Assembly: GCA_023301685.1 (NCBI GenBank)
Contig: JALZUG010000010.1
Coordinates: 1-64,000 of the forward strand
Length of the DNA stretch: 64,000 nucleotides
Origin: Rickettsiaceae bacterium
GTDB lineage: Bacteria > Pseudomonadota > Alphaproteobacteria > Rickettsiales > Rickettsiaceae
Reading direction: 5' to 3'
Position 1 is the first letter of the stretch, and every line of letters starts with the position of its first letter. The notes under the pieces are model-generated. The model made no database searches and was not told where the DNA came from. It saw only the letters and a program-made list of their open reading frames with translations. A program made the position numbers and the translations under genes. Below, piece after piece: positions 46,289 to 55,932 of this stretch.

Positions 46289-47065
46289 TTATAAGTAATA
46301 AATAACGTTTCTTGCTAATTTTTTATATATAAAGTAGCTGATTAATGAGACTAGTATACAAACTATCCATGATTTAATAATTAAAAACATGCTTGGTAAC
46401 TCGCTTGTTATAACGAGATCTTGCATAGGCTTAATTACTATATAAATTGGGTTTAATTCAAAAAATATTTGTTTGGATTCTGGTACCATACTATATGGAT
46501 AGATAATAGGTATAGTCCAGTATAACACACCAAGTATTACACTTAAAAATTGGGGGATATCTCGTATATATGGTGTTGCATATGCTGCAACAATACTGCT
46601 GGTCATTACAGATATAATCAGCGGCAATGCTAAAAGAGGAATGAAAACTATTTTCCAGGTAAGCATTTCTGGAAAGAAGAGAAGTAGCGAGAAATACATG
46701 GCAGCAAATGAGTATAGCAAAGTATAACAATTTCCAAATATATCTGATATAGGAAAAAAAGTTTTTGGCAGTAACACCCTTTTTAAAACAGTAGAGTTTG
46801 TTTTTAAGGATTCTGCAGCGCCTGATAATCCATTCATAATAAAAGTCCAAAAAGGTAGTGCTCCGACCAAATTTGTAACAATTACTTTTGGTTCGAATCT
46901 TAATAAGAAACTCATAAAAAATGAAATAACAGTTATATGCAAAAATGGTTGAATTAGGCCCCATAAACTTCCAAGGAAAGTATTCGCATTTCTGCGGGCA
47001 ATTGAAATTTGTGTTAAAAGTACTATTCCATTCCAATATTTATGTGTAAAAATTTGTTTAAGCAT
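46289..47065 (-). CDS. wzm: Polysaccharide-export ABC transporter permease (Wzm-like)
   Basis: This 258-residue membrane protein has about six helices and the ABC-2 permease pattern: LTQISIARRNANTFLGSLWG, LIQPFLHITVISFFMSFLL, and YWTIPIIYPYSMVPES. With the ATPase directly upstream it would export lipid-linked O-antigen or another surface glycan across the inner membrane. Its start overlaps the ATPase stop by 1 base. The sugar genes at 32-40 kb are the probable source of substrate; that link is inference. Confidence 0.88.
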   Translation of the reverse strand: MLKQIFTHKYWNGIVLLTQISIARRNANTFLGSLWGLIQPFLHITVISFFMSFLLRFEPKVIVTNLVGALPFWTFIMNGLSGAAESLKTNSTVLKRVLLPKTFFPISDIFGNCYTLLYSFAAMYFSLLLFFPEMLTWKIVFIPLLALPLIISVMTSSIVAAYATPYIRDIPQFLSVILGVLYWTIPIIYPYSMVPESKQIFFELNPIYIVIKPMQDLVITSELPSMFLIIKSWIVCILVSLISYFIYKKLARNVIYYL

Positions 47066-47799
47066 TAATAATTCCCTGAATTGTATAATGTTATAATTTC
47101 ATCTGGTTTGCCATCTTTTATTATTCTTCCATCTTTTACTAAAATACAACGATTGCAGTGTTCTCTAACAATTTCTTCTTGATGAGAAACTAGTATTGTA
47201 ATTGGTACTGTGCTTATTTTATTTTTCATAAACTCAAGAGATTTTGTAATGAATTTGCCATCACCTGCTGCAAATACTTCATCAAGGAGTAAAATATCAG
47301 GATTCTGAAAGATACAAGTGGAAAAAGCCAAGCGTGATAACATTCCGGAACTATAATTTTTAAGAGGTTGATCTATTTTTTCTCCAAGCTCTGAGAAATC
47401 TATAACTTTTTGTTCAAACTCTTTGTTGTACTTATCTAGCATGTTGTTATAGAGCATTAATATTTTGATATTTTGTCTGCCAGTAAATTCTGGTTCAATA
47501 CCAAGTCCCATTTCAATTATCGATGTAATTTTTCCCTGAACAGTTACAGTTCCTTGAGCGGGTGGGTATATGCCGGAAATGAGTTTTAGTATTGAACTTT
47601 TTCCTGAGCCATTGCTACCTATAAGGGCTAATCTATCTCCTGTTTCACACGAGAAACTTATATTATTTAAAATAGGTATTTCTGCCCCTGTGATTTTTCC
47701 TGGACTTAAAAATAGCTGTCTCAAGCTTTGAACTCTTTTAATTGAATCGATACCAGAAAGGCTACAATTTTCAATATTGACGAATATTTCCTGAGTCAT
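47065..47799 (-). CDS. wzt: Polysaccharide-export ABC transporter ATPase (Wzt-like)
   Basis: This 244-residue ATPase has Walker A IGSNGSGKSSILKLISG (about 60-76), the signature NYSSGMLSRLAF, Walker B DILLLDEVFAAGD (about 168-180) and the switch His in VSHQEE. It belongs to the Wzt/TagH type, with a long segment before Walker A. It lacks the C-terminal carbohydrate-binding domain of full-length Wzt, so glycan recognition may not depend on the terminal modification. Confidence 0.9.
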   Translation of the reverse strand: MTQEIFVNIENCSLSGIDSIKRVQSLRQLFLSPGKITGAEIPILNNISFSCETGDRLALIGSNGSGKSSILKLISGIYPPAQGTVTVQGKITSIIEMGLGIEPEFTGRQNIKILMLYNNMLDKYNKEFEQKVIDFSELGEKIDQPLKNYSSGMLSRLAFSTCIFQNPDILLLDEVFAAGDGKFITKSLEFMKNKISTVPITILVSHQEEIVREHCNRCILVKDGRIIKDGKPDEIITLYNSGNY

Positions 47800-47995
47800 G
47801 AAGTTGTGCGTGAGTATTTATTTATGAAAAGACTATACAGTTTAAATAGTATTTTGTAAATATTGTCAATTAAAGCATTTATTTCAATACTATGTATCAC
47901 AAGCTTATGTTTTATAAGGATTATATAAAGATATAGATGGCTATTGATTAAATTACATGACAATATTAAAACTGTAATTTATGAAAGAATGAAAA

Positions 47996-48913
47996 ATGAA
48001 AATAGGAATTTTATCTCGTAATCCAAAGATTTATTCGACTGCAAGGCTTGTAGAAGCGGCGGAAGAGAGGGGGCACGAGGTGATGGTAGTAAATCCATTA
48101 AAATGCTACATGAATATTACCGGTAATCACCCAGACGTTTATTATAAACCTAAAGATTCGCAGGAAAAATTAGAGTTTGATGCTGTAGTACCAAGGATTG
48201 GAGCGTCTGCAACAGTATATGGGGCAGCGGTTTTACGTCAATTTGAAGTATCAGGAGTTTATGCAGTAAATGGATCAGTTGCTATTACAAGATCGCGCGA
48301 TAAGTTACGAGCTCACCAATTACTTGCTAGAAAAGAAGTAGGTATACCAATTACTAGCTATGCTCACTCTGGTAATGCGACAGAAGATTTGATTTCTTCA
48401 GTTGGTGGAGCTCCATTAATTGTAAAAGTTACAGAAAGCACTCAAGGAAAAGGAGTATTACTTGCAGAAACAACTAAGGCGGCAGAGAGCTTGATTAATG
48501 CATTCTTAAGTCTACATGCAGATTTTCTAGTGCAAGAGTTTATTGAAGAGTCTGCTGGTGCTGATATTAGATGCTTAGTGATTGGAGATAAAGTTGTTGC
48601 AGCAATGAAAAGACAAGGAGCTGAAGGTGAATTTAGATCTAATTTGCACAATGGTGGATCAGCTGAGATGGTTAAAATTACCCCAGCAGAAAGAGCAATT
48701 GCAGTTAAGGCTTCGAAAGTACTTGGGTTAAAAGTATCTGGAGTTGATTTAGTACGCTCAAATAGAGGGCCCTTGGTATTAGAAGTAAATTCATCACCTG
48801 GTTTGGAAGGAATTGAAGAAGCAACGGGTAAAAATGTGGCTGGTAATATAATAGAATTTATTGAAAAAGATATTAATAGAACAGCTAGAACTCAGATTTT
48901 TATGAAAGGTTAG
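47996..48913 (+). CDS. rimK: RimK-family ATP-grasp ligase
   Basis: RimK adds glutamate residues to the C-terminus of ribosomal protein S6. The 305-residue protein has the RimK N-terminal domain ([20 protein letters not shown]) and the ATP-grasp core: [40 protein letters not shown], and [20 protein letters not shown] with metal ligands. It begins a three-gene operon with an M14-like and a retropepsin-like gene. S6 as substrate is family knowledge. Confidence 0.92.
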   Translation: MKIGILSRNPKIYSTARLVEAAEERGHEVMVVNPLKCYMNITGNHPDVYYKPKDSQEKLEFDAVVPRIGASATVYGAAVLRQFEVSGVYAVNGSVAITRSRDKLRAHQLLARKEVGIPITSYAHSGNATEDLISSVGGAPLIVKVTESTQGKGVLLAETTKAAESLINAFLSLHADFLVQEFIEESAGADIRCLVIGDKVVAAMKRQGAEGEFRSNLHNGGSAEMVKITPAERAIAVKASKVLGLKVSGVDLVRSNRGPLVLEVNSSPGLEGIEEATGKNVAGNIIEFIEKDINRTARTQIFMKG

Positions 48914-48922
48914 GCTATATTT

Positions 48923-49939
48923 ATGCAAGAAGAATTAGTAATAGATGGGACTGTTATTAAAAAAGGAGAAAGTAAGCGCTTTGAAATAGGTGTCTCCAAA
49001 TTATACGATCACACTGAAATGACAATACCTGTTGAAGTAATTAGGGGAGAAAAAAAAGGGCCAACTATTTTTGTATCAGCTGCTATTCATGGTGATGAAA
49101 TTAATGGTGTGGAAGTTATACGCAGGGTGTTGTCACGCAAAAAATTGCTATCAAATTTGAGTGGTACGCTAATTGCAGTTCCAATTGTAAATATGTTCGG
49201 ATTCAATAGAAATTTACGATATCTTCCTGATCGTAGAGATTTAAATAGAGTATTTCCCGGAACAAAAAAAGGTTCACTCGCAGGGCAAATTGCCTACAAA
49301 TTTATGAAGGAAATAGTAGAAAAATGCGAATATGGTATAGACTTGCACACAGGTAGTGCTCATAGATTTAATTTACCGCAAATAAGAGCATATTTGGATA
49401 ATCCTGAAATTGAGAACTTGGCTAGAGAATTTGGTGTCCCTGTTATTTTACACTCAAATTATAGAGATGGGTCGCTGCGTCAGGCTGCCGCAGAAAAGGG
49501 TGTAAAAATCCTTTTGTTTGAAGGTGGTGAAGCTTTAAGATACGACGAAAAAATTATTAGATCTGCAGAAAAAGGTATACTTTCTATTTTAGCAAGCATA
49601 GGAATGCTTAAAAAATCACTAGTTAAAACTAAGATTCCTAAGCAAAGAGAAATTTTCTGTGCTGGTTCAAGTCACTGGGTACGAGCCCCGCATAGTGGTA
49701 GCATGCATATTAGGAAATCTGTTGGAAATAAAGTCAAGAAAGGTGAGGTATTAGGTGTTATTTCTGATCCATTCGGAATCGAAAGGCACTTTGTTAGAGC
49801 AAGAAAAACTGGAATAGTTATAGGAATTACCATGATGCCTTTAGTAAATAATGGTGATGCGCTATTCCATGTTGCTACTTTTGATGACCCAAGAGCGGTC
49901 GCAGATGGTGTGGCGAGTTACGATGAGGAGTTAGGATGA
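48923..49939 (+). CDS. Succinylglutamate desuccinylase/aspartoacylase (M14) family protein
   Basis: This 338-residue zinc carboxypeptidase-like protein has ISAAIHGDEINGVEVIRR-type ligands (VSAAIHGDEINGVEVIRR, about 51-68, with His and Glu), the third ligand in YGIDLHTGSAHRFNLPQIRA, and a C-terminal beta domain (SHWVRAPHSGSMHIRKSVGN) resembling a biotinyl-lipoyl fold. It lies 9 bases after rimK and overlaps the next gene by 4. In other bacteria such genes accompany rimK; a role in editing glutamate tails is a hypothesis. Confidence 0.88.
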   Translation: MQEELVIDGTVIKKGESKRFEIGVSKLYDHTEMTIPVEVIRGEKKGPTIFVSAAIHGDEINGVEVIRRVLSRKKLLSNLSGTLIAVPIVNMFGFNRNLRYLPDRRDLNRVFPGTKKGSLAGQIAYKFMKEIVEKCEYGIDLHTGSAHRFNLPQIRAYLDNPEIENLAREFGVPVILHSNYRDGSLRQAAAEKGVKILLFEGGEALRYDEKIIRSAEKGILSILASIGMLKKSLVKTKIPKQREIFCAGSSHWVRAPHSGSMHIRKSVGNKVKKGEVLGVISDPFGIERHFVRARKTGIVIGITMMPLVNNGDALFHVATFDDPRAVADGVASYDEELG

Positions 49940-50412
49940 GTGAAAACTCACTGATGATTGGATGGAGAGAGTGGGCGACTCTTCCTGAACTTAATGTTCC
50001 ATTGATAAAGGTGAAAATTGATACAGGAGCAAAAACCTCTACCCTGCATGCGTATGATATAAAAGTAGTAAAGATTGAAGGAAAAGATTTTGCTGAATTT
50101 ATTATTCATCCAATTCAAAAGAATGATAAAGTTTGTCGAAAAACTACTGCTGAAATTGTTGGTATGCGTACAATCAAAAGTTCAAATGGTCATAAAGAAA
50201 GTAGGTTAGTTATTCGTTCTCCAATAAAAATTGGAGAATATATTTGGGATATAGATATAACTTTGACAAATCGTGATATCATGCATCATAGAATGCTCTT
50301 GGGAAGAGCCGCAATGGTGCAATTACTCGTTGATCCTACAAAATCATATTGCCAAGGAATTATCTCTGATCAGCAGGCGCTTGTTACATATGAGCCAATT
50401 ATTTTAGAGTAA
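49936..50412 (+). CDS. Retropepsin-like 'ATP-dependent zinc protease' (RimB-type)
   Basis: This 158-residue protein carries the retropepsin active-site motif KIDTGAKTSTLHAYDIKVV (about 28-46), and MLLGRAAMVQLLVDPTKSY near the end, as in the DUF785/RimB family. A relative in Pseudomonas works with RimK in glutamylation control (family knowledge). Overlap with the previous gene suggests translational coupling. It is the last gene of the rimK operon; a 7-bp hairpin (50412-50444) overlaps its stop. Confidence 0.87.
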   Translation: MSENSLMIGWREWATLPELNVPLIKVKIDTGAKTSTLHAYDIKVVKIEGKDFAEFIIHPIQKNDKVCRKTTAEIVGMRTIKSSNGHKESRLVIRSPIKIGEYIWDIDITLTNRDIMHHRMLLGRAAMVQLLVDPTKSYCQGIISDQQALVTYEPIILE

Positions 50413-50444
50413 TACCATCTCTAATTTAAAATAGGAAATGGTAT
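50412..50444 (+). terminator. Weak hairpin at the end of the rimK operon
   Basis: ATACCAT (50412-50418) and ATGGTAT (50438-50444) pair around a loop with partial extra pairing; an AT-rich tail follows. Confidence 0.35.
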
Positions 50445-50470
50445 AATTTAACTGATGCTACAGTTCTAAT

Positions 50471-50905
50471 TTATTCTACCTGCCTTAATCCAATTCCGAA
50501 ATATATTTTATCATCTAATCTAGCGCTTCTTGAACTAAAGCTCTCAAAAGTTATTCCATCGATTGGACTTGTAACTATGCTTTTAAGGTCTAATAAATTA
50601 TTCTGAATAATATAGTTTTTAAAAGTTGTACCATCTTCTAGCTTATTTATAGTATCTTCAAAGCTAAAAAATCTTATTTCAAACTTTTGATTATTAATTT
50701 CAACTATTGTTCCCGGTATAGATTTATTTACAAATTTTGATGAGATACTATTTGCAATATCTTTATTTGCTTGAATTATATCTTTCATGGTCAATGTTCC
50801 TGTTTTTATAGAAACTGATACGGGTTTTGCTGCCAGTATATTTGCCGACAAGCTAAGGATAAAAATAAAAGTAAGGTATTTAGTTATTATTGATAAATTT
50901 TTCAT
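50471..50905 (-). CDS. Hypothetical exported protein
   Basis: The frame opens at 50917, but the Met at codon 5 (50905; MKNLSIITKYL) begins a clear signal peptide, cleaved probably after ANILAA (about 26), and fits better. The mature 118 residues have mixed alpha/beta character, with a GTIVEINNQKFEIRFF strand pair and a polar C-terminus. No family recognised. It directly follows prs on the same strand, but the function is likely unrelated: prs is cytoplasmic and this product is exported. Confidence 0.6.
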   Translation of the reverse strand: MKNLSIITKYLTFIFILSLSANILAAKPVSVSIKTGTLTMKDIIQANKDIANSISSKFVNKSIPGTIVEINNQKFEIRFFSFEDTINKLEDGTTFKNYIIQNNLLDLKSIVTSPIDGITFESFSSRSARLDDKIYFGIGLRQVE

Positions 50906-50917
50906 TTTGTAGCCCAA

Positions 50918-51802
50918 TTAAATTATTTGATTTTTTATTACTACTCCAACTAGTTCATGAATTGGAAAAGTGGTGAATTTGTTTGGAAGTTTTTTGTGAT
51001 AAATAGAATCAGTAACATAAACTTTACTAACTTCGGACTTCTCAATTTTTTTAATCGCATCACCAGATAGTACTGCGTGGGTAATTATTGCTTCTATCGA
51101 TTTTGCGCCTTTTTCCATAAGAAGTTCAGTTGCTTTACACAAAGTATTTGCTCCATCTACTATATCATCAACTATGATACAGTTTTTATTATCTACATCG
51201 CCAATTATTTCGCTCATCAAACAGCTATTATTTATATCCCTAGTTTTATTTACTATGGCTAAATCCATTCCAAATAACGAGCAATAATTTCTTGCTCTTG
51301 GAATTCCACCAATATCAGGAGATACTATAATAGTGTTTTGTTTACTTTCGCCGGCGGAGAAAAATATACTTTCAGTACTTAAGTTAGTTATAGGTATGTT
51401 AAACATTCCTTCAAGCTGGGTAGAGTGCAGGTCAAGAGTTATTACATGATTAACTCCCGCTGTTTCAATCATTTTAATTACTAAGCTGGAAGATATAGGG
51501 CCATTTTTATAAGTGCAGCGATCTTGGCGACTATAACCAAAATATGGTATTACTGCTGTTATATTCTTAGCTCCAGCTCTTTTTGCAGTATCTGCTAGAA
51601 GAAGAAGTTCCATTAAATGATCATTAACAGGAGTATTTGTTGATTGGACAATAATAATATCTTTGCCGATTTGTCCATCAACCTGAACTCTTAGTTCGCC
51701 ATCATGAAAATTATCAATTTTAGTTGATAGTAACTCTATACTTAGTTCATCCGCTACTCTGGCTGCAAGATCTGGATTACTTAATCCTGAGATTATTTTC
51801 AT
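50918..51802 (-). CDS. prs: Ribose-phosphate pyrophosphokinase
   Basis: Prs makes PRPP from ribose-5-phosphate and ATP for nucleotide synthesis. The 294-residue protein has HDGELRVQVDGQIGKDIIIV, YFGYSRQDRCTYKNGPIS, TLDLHSTQLEGMFNIPITNL with Mg ligands, SPDIGGIPRARNY, and the PRPP loop CIIVDDIVDGANTLCKA. It is shorter than the usual 310-315 residues. Convergent or divergent partners: it is divergent from tsaB. Confidence 0.93.
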   Translation of the reverse strand: MKIISGLSNPDLAARVADELSIELLSTKIDNFHDGELRVQVDGQIGKDIIIVQSTNTPVNDHLMELLLLADTAKRAGAKNITAVIPYFGYSRQDRCTYKNGPISSSLVIKMIETAGVNHVITLDLHSTQLEGMFNIPITNLSTESIFFSAGESKQNTIIVSPDIGGIPRARNYCSLFGMDLAIVNKTRDINNSCLMSEIIGDVDNKNCIIVDDIVDGANTLCKATELLMEKGAKSIEAIITHAVLSGDAIKKIEKSEVSKVYVTDSIYHKKLPNKFTTFPIHELVGVVIKNQII

Positions 51803-51880
51803 AGTTTTCTTTAAATTATCACCAATATCGGATATCTTATTGCATGAAAGAGCTAATATACAAGTGATAAATTACTTTTT

Positions 51881-52549
51881 ATGAATAAGATTCTTTGTTT
51901 CGATGTATCAAACAATAATTGTTCAGTTGCAATTGCAAGAGGACAAGAAATTTTGTCATTTAAACAAGAGCTAACCCCTTCTATTCAAGCAGAAAAGTTA
52001 ATGATTATGATTGAGTCAGCTTTTAAAGAGGCTGCTATGGATTATTCCGATATTGACTATTTGGCTGTAACAGTTGGCCCTGGTAGTTTTACGGGGATTC
52101 GTATTGGTTTAGCTGCAGCGAAAGGGTTACTATATGCAAGCAACATTGAAGGAGTAGCTATTACCAATTTTGAAGCAGCATTTTATAGACTGAAGATGCA
52201 AGTAAAAGAATTCGATTCTGCAATAATTATGTTAAACGCATATAGAAATCAATTATATGTGCAGCAATTTTTCCAAGATGGGACGATGTTAGATCCCATG
52301 CTTATAGACTCAGATTCTATTAAGGCTTATTTAGAAAATCAATCAGGTAGAGTCGTTTGTACTGGTAGTGGTCTAAAAGAAGTATACGCTCAAATTAAAG
52401 ATATGAATAGATTAGTTTTACTTCCAAGATTTCCAATAGTCAGAGCTATTCATATTGCAAGATATGCTGATGATAAAATAAATGCTGGTAGGATAGATTC
52501 AATTGAGCCACTCTACATAAGGCCACCAGACGCTATCCCTCCTAAATAA
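51881..52549 (+). CDS. tsaB: tRNA N6-threonylcarbamoyladenosine protein TsaB
   Basis: TsaB partners TsaD and TsaE in t6A synthesis on tRNAs reading ANN codons. The 222-residue protein has KILCFDVSNNNCSVAIARGQ, VTVGPGSFTGIRIGLAAAKG (about 66-85), and a typical degenerate ASKHA fold with C-terminal EPLYIRPPDA. Length is normal. It ends at a two-way terminator. Confidence 0.92.
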   Translation: MNKILCFDVSNNNCSVAIARGQEILSFKQELTPSIQAEKLMIMIESAFKEAAMDYSDIDYLAVTVGPGSFTGIRIGLAAAKGLLYASNIEGVAITNFEAAFYRLKMQVKEFDSAIIMLNAYRNQLYVQQFFQDGTMLDPMLIDSDSIKAYLENQSGRVVCTGSGLKEVYAQIKDMNRLVLLPRFPIVRAIHIARYADDKINAGRIDSIEPLYIRPPDAIPPK

Positions 52550-52659
52550 CTAGAGTTATACTTATAGAATATTGATTTAACAAACTATTCCAATTATATT
52601 TTTGCCGACAGTACTTATACATCATTTACGCCAGCAACTTAGTGCTTTTTAAAGATAAA

Positions 52660-52694
52660 AAAACCCTGTCAAACGCAATGATTAACAGGGTTTT
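52660..52694. terminator. Bidirectional intrinsic terminator
   Basis: AAAACCCTGT (52660-52669) and ACAGGGTTTT (52685-52694) form a 10-bp stem with a 15-base loop, flanked by an A-run on the left and T-rich sequence on the right. It separates the convergent tsaB and the outer membrane protein gene; the minus-strand T-run is the longer. Confidence 0.85.
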
Positions 52695-52717
52695 CTATAA
52701 TGTATGTTTCAAATAAT

Positions 52718-53413
52718 TTAGAACTTAAATCCAAACCCAGCGGAAATTACTATAGGATTCCAGACTACAGTAGAACCAACATTTGATGTGCTATTAAGGA
52801 AACCTTTCTTAAATGTTACTTTTGATTTTAAGAAATATTGTCTAACATCAAAAGTGAATATTGTATCGTCTTTAGACATAAAATCTATACCAATTTGTAA
52901 TACTGGTCCAAATCCATTTGCAGTTTTAATTGCTTTAGAACGTGTATGCATAAATGTGCCGTTAATACCGCCGCCTACGTAAGGTCTAAATGCGCCAAAT
53001 GGAGCTATGTGATATTGCGCTGTTGCAGTAGCTGGTATATAATATATTTCATTTTTTGTTCCAGCGTTTCCTCCACCATTACCAAATGCGTTCGAAGCAG
53101 CAGCTAAAGCTGCGCTCTTAACTTTTATAATTCCAAAACCAAGAGATAGTTCAGCAGCAATATTATCTGTAAAGAAATAAGTCGTAGCAGTATCAATACC
53201 ATAACCATTTTGTGCAAATGATTTTGGTTTAGGGCTATTTGCAACAGATGCCGGAAGCTTTGTAAGTTTTGCATTTGTATTTAGATAAAAGCCACGAATT
53301 TTAAATAGTAAAGCGCCCTCATCTTCATAGTAACTATTTTTATATTCGCTAGCGGTTGCATTAAGTGCAAATAGAGTTGCGAATAGAACAATAATATTTT
53401 TTGTAAAATTCAT
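52718..53413 (-). CDS. OmpW-like outer membrane beta-barrel protein
   Basis: This 231-residue protein has a signal peptide (about 1-21, ending LNATA). Its mature part shows alternating strands of a small barrel: ALLFKIRGFYLNTNAKL at the start, TTYFFTDNIAAELSLGFGI, FGAFRPYVGGGINGTFM, and a C-terminal FGFKF ending in Phe, the outer membrane insertion signal. OmpW barrels have eight strands and admit small hydrophobic compounds; the ligand is unknown. It has its own terminator and stands alone. Confidence 0.87.
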   Translation of the reverse strand: MNFTKNIIVLFATLFALNATASEYKNSYYEDEGALLFKIRGFYLNTNAKLTKLPASVANSPKPKSFAQNGYGIDTATTYFFTDNIAAELSLGFGIIKVKSAALAAASNAFGNGGGNAGTKNEIYYIPATATAQYHIAPFGAFRPYVGGGINGTFMHTRSKAIKTANGFGPVLQIGIDFMSKDDTIFTFDVRQYFLKSKVTFKKGFLNSTSNVGSTVVWNPIVISAGFGFKF

Positions 53414-53653
53414 ATGTAAATCCTCAAGTAATTATTAAATTATGTTTTTTCTATGCTATTTGCTACATTCTAGTCCAAAATGTTTAAAATTACTCTTTTA
53501 GATTTTACGTATAACTAGTTTGATGATTTTGTGAAAATAATTAGTGTGAATAATACAACATTAAGAGTTTTCCAAAAAATTCCTTCACTAATCTGGAAAA
53601 ACATTATATCATTTGCATAATTTTTTATTAAGTAGCATTAAGAGAGCTAAAAA

Positions 53654-54529
53654 ATGGATTCTAAACTTCGTATGTATTTTGTTGGTGTTTCGTGGTTTAT
53701 ATTGAGCTTAATTAGCAGTTCAATTAATGACGTTATATCAAAGTATGCAGGTATACGCTTGCACAGCTATGAAATCACATTTTTTAGATTTATGTTTGGT
53801 ACAGTTACATTGCTTCCTTTTGTTTTGTATTATGGAGTGTCAACACTAAAAACCAGTAGGCCTATGGTGCATTTCATGCGTGGACTACTATTATTTTTAG
53901 GCATTGCTGCTTGGACTTATGGGCTAACTATTGCGCCGGTTACTACTGCAACTGTTGTCAGTTTTACTATACCAATTTTTGTTTTGGTTCTGGGAGTATT
54001 TTTCTTAAGTGAACATATTATCTGGCAAAGATGGGTAGTAACAACTGTAGCATTTGTTGGCTTAGTTATTACATTGAATCCAAGTGCTGAAGATTTTAAT
54101 CCTGAGGTTTTGATTTTTATTGCTGCGGCAGTTTGCTTTGCGATTTTGGATATTATTAATAAGAAGTTCGTTATTAAGGAAACAATGATTAGTATGCTAT
54201 TTTACTCAGCAATTGTAACAGCAGTTCTTGCATTGCCTTTTGCAATGCAATATTGGACTCCACCTACTTCCGAAGAACTTGTACTATTATTTATTCTTGG
54301 AGCAAGTGCAAACTTAATATTGTTTTTCTTACTCAAAGCATTTGCAGTTGCGGATGCTACAGCTCTTGCGCCATATAGGTATTTTGAGCTAGTTGTATCT
54401 GCATTAATTGCATATCTTGTGTTTCAAGAAATTCCAACAGAGGCAACAATTTTAGGTTCGGTTGTAGTTATACCCTCTACTCTGTTTATTATTTATTCAG
54501 AGAAGAAGCAGATTAATAAAGATAAATAG
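53654..54529 (+). CDS. sam: S-adenosylmethionine uptake transporter Sam (EamA/DMT family)
   Basis: Sam imports S-adenosylmethionine from the host cytosol by exchange; in Rickettsia it replaces lost or degenerate SAM synthesis (family knowledge). The 291-residue protein has ten membrane helices in two EamA repeats. From memory, several stretches match the Rickettsia prowazekii protein closely: [34 protein letters not shown], and [20 protein letters not shown]. This strongly suggests host-dependent life. Single gene with no obvious partner. Confidence 0.88.
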   Translation: MDSKLRMYFVGVSWFILSLISSSINDVISKYAGIRLHSYEITFFRFMFGTVTLLPFVLYYGVSTLKTSRPMVHFMRGLLLFLGIAAWTYGLTIAPVTTATVVSFTIPIFVLVLGVFFLSEHIIWQRWVVTTVAFVGLVITLNPSAEDFNPEVLIFIAAAVCFAILDIINKKFVIKETMISMLFYSAIVTAVLALPFAMQYWTPPTSEELVLLFILGASANLILFFLLKAFAVADATALAPYRYFELVVSALIAYLVFQEIPTEATILGSVVVIPSTLFIIYSEKKQINKDK

Positions 54530-54625
54530 CTGCAACAAGTATTTAATGAATATATTTAAGAATATAGAAATTTAGCGACTTAAAATACTAAATCAATTAT
54601 TATTCCACTAAATTAGGGGATCGGA

Positions 54626-55906
54626 ATGAACAAACGCAAACTGGTGCTAACAAGCGGTGTAGCAAATACATTTGAATGGTACGACTACGCTTTATTTGGT
54701 CATTTCGCACCAATTATTGGACAAAAATTCTTCCCGGATAGCGATCCTAGTGCTGCTTTACTTCAAGTATTTTTAGTATTTGCCGTTGGCTATTTAATGA
54801 GACCAATTGGTGGTATCTTTTTTGGTATTATAGGAGATAGGTTGGGCAGAAAAGCTGCTCTTAGTCTTGCTATTATGTGTATGGCCGTTCCGACAGCAGC
54901 AATAGGTTTCCTGCCAACATACGAAACATGGGGAATAACTTCGACTATTGCAATGATAGTTTTCCGTATGCTTCAAGGTCTTTCAATGGGCGGAGCGCTT
55001 ACTGGTTCTATTTCATTTGTAATAGAGCATGTTGAAAAAAATAAAAGAGGGCTTTTTGGAAGCGTTTCCATGATGAGTATCTGTTTGGGTATATTATTTG
55101 GCTCACTAGTATCATATCTTACTAAGAATATTTTTTCAGCTGAACAATTTGATTTATGGGCTTGGCGACTTCCTTTTGTTATTGGTATCGTAGTATTTTT
55201 TATTGGTGTTTATATTAAGAATAATACTCAAGAAACACCTTTGTTTGAAGAGGCTAAGTATCGTGGTGAAGTAGTTAAATCACCGCTTAAAGTAGTATTC
55301 CAGAAACACTGGTTTGATATGCTTATATCAATTTTAATTAATGCTACTGGGTCTATTATTTTCTATCTTGAAGCTATATATTTGATTTCGTATTTAAAAA
55401 TTAATCGTGGTTTTCCAGAGAGTGATGTTGGTATTTTGGTGAATTCTTGCTATGTATTAATGATTTTTGTTACCCTATTTGCAGGTTGGTTATCAGATAA
55501 GATCGGGAGAAGAAAGATATTTGTATTTAACTTGGTTTTTATAATAATTGCTAGTCCTTTTCTTTTAAATATCATCGAATCAGCAAGTTTTGGCTATGTA
55601 ATAATAGCTCAAATTACTATTGCTATAATGGCGGCTTTATATATTGGACCAGAGCCAGCTTTGCAAGCTGAGTTTTATCCAACTGAGGTAAGGAATACTG
55701 CTCTTTCAGTTTCATATAATACATCAACAAGCGTTTTTGGTGGAACTGCTCCATATATAATTGAATCTCTAGTGCAAAATACTGGAACAATAACAGCGAG
55801 TGTATATTACATTATAACAGCTTCATTTATTGGCTTGTTTGCTTTGTATTTTTATAAAGATAGGTCACTACAAGATCACAAAGTGCATATAGATTTAGAA
55901 AACTAG
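54626..55906 (+). CDS. MFS transporter, MHS/ProP-like family
   Basis: This 426-residue, 12-helix protein has VANTFEWYDYALFGHFAPII in helix 1, the loop motif GDRLGRKAALSLA (about 72-84), RMLQGLSMGGALTGSISFV, and GWLSDKIGRRKIFVF in the second half. The family imports proline, betaine or dicarboxylates with protons. putA follows 20-26 bases downstream on the same strand, so proline uptake is a reasonable guess. An AGGGGAT sequence gives a good ribosome binding site. It is more canonical than the MHS protein at 1470. Confidence 0.88.
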   Translation: MNKRKLVLTSGVANTFEWYDYALFGHFAPIIGQKFFPDSDPSAALLQVFLVFAVGYLMRPIGGIFFGIIGDRLGRKAALSLAIMCMAVPTAAIGFLPTYETWGITSTIAMIVFRMLQGLSMGGALTGSISFVIEHVEKNKRGLFGSVSMMSICLGILFGSLVSYLTKNIFSAEQFDLWAWRLPFVIGIVVFFIGVYIKNNTQETPLFEEAKYRGEVVKSPLKVVFQKHWFDMLISILINATGSIIFYLEAIYLISYLKINRGFPESDVGILVNSCYVLMIFVTLFAGWLSDKIGRRKIFVFNLVFIIIASPFLLNIIESASFGYVIIAQITIAIMAALYIGPEPALQAEFYPTEVRNTALSVSYNTSTSVFGGTAPYIIESLVQNTGTITASVYYIITASFIGLFALYFYKDRSLQDHKVHIDLEN

Positions 55907-55932
55907 TTGATGTAACCTTATAGAATTTGAGC

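Noticed and set aside
46491-47036. 181-residue minus-strand frame inside the Wzm-like gene
   Set aside because: Alternative frame of an AT-rich membrane protein gene, rich in Cys, Tyr and Phe; no plausible start or domain.
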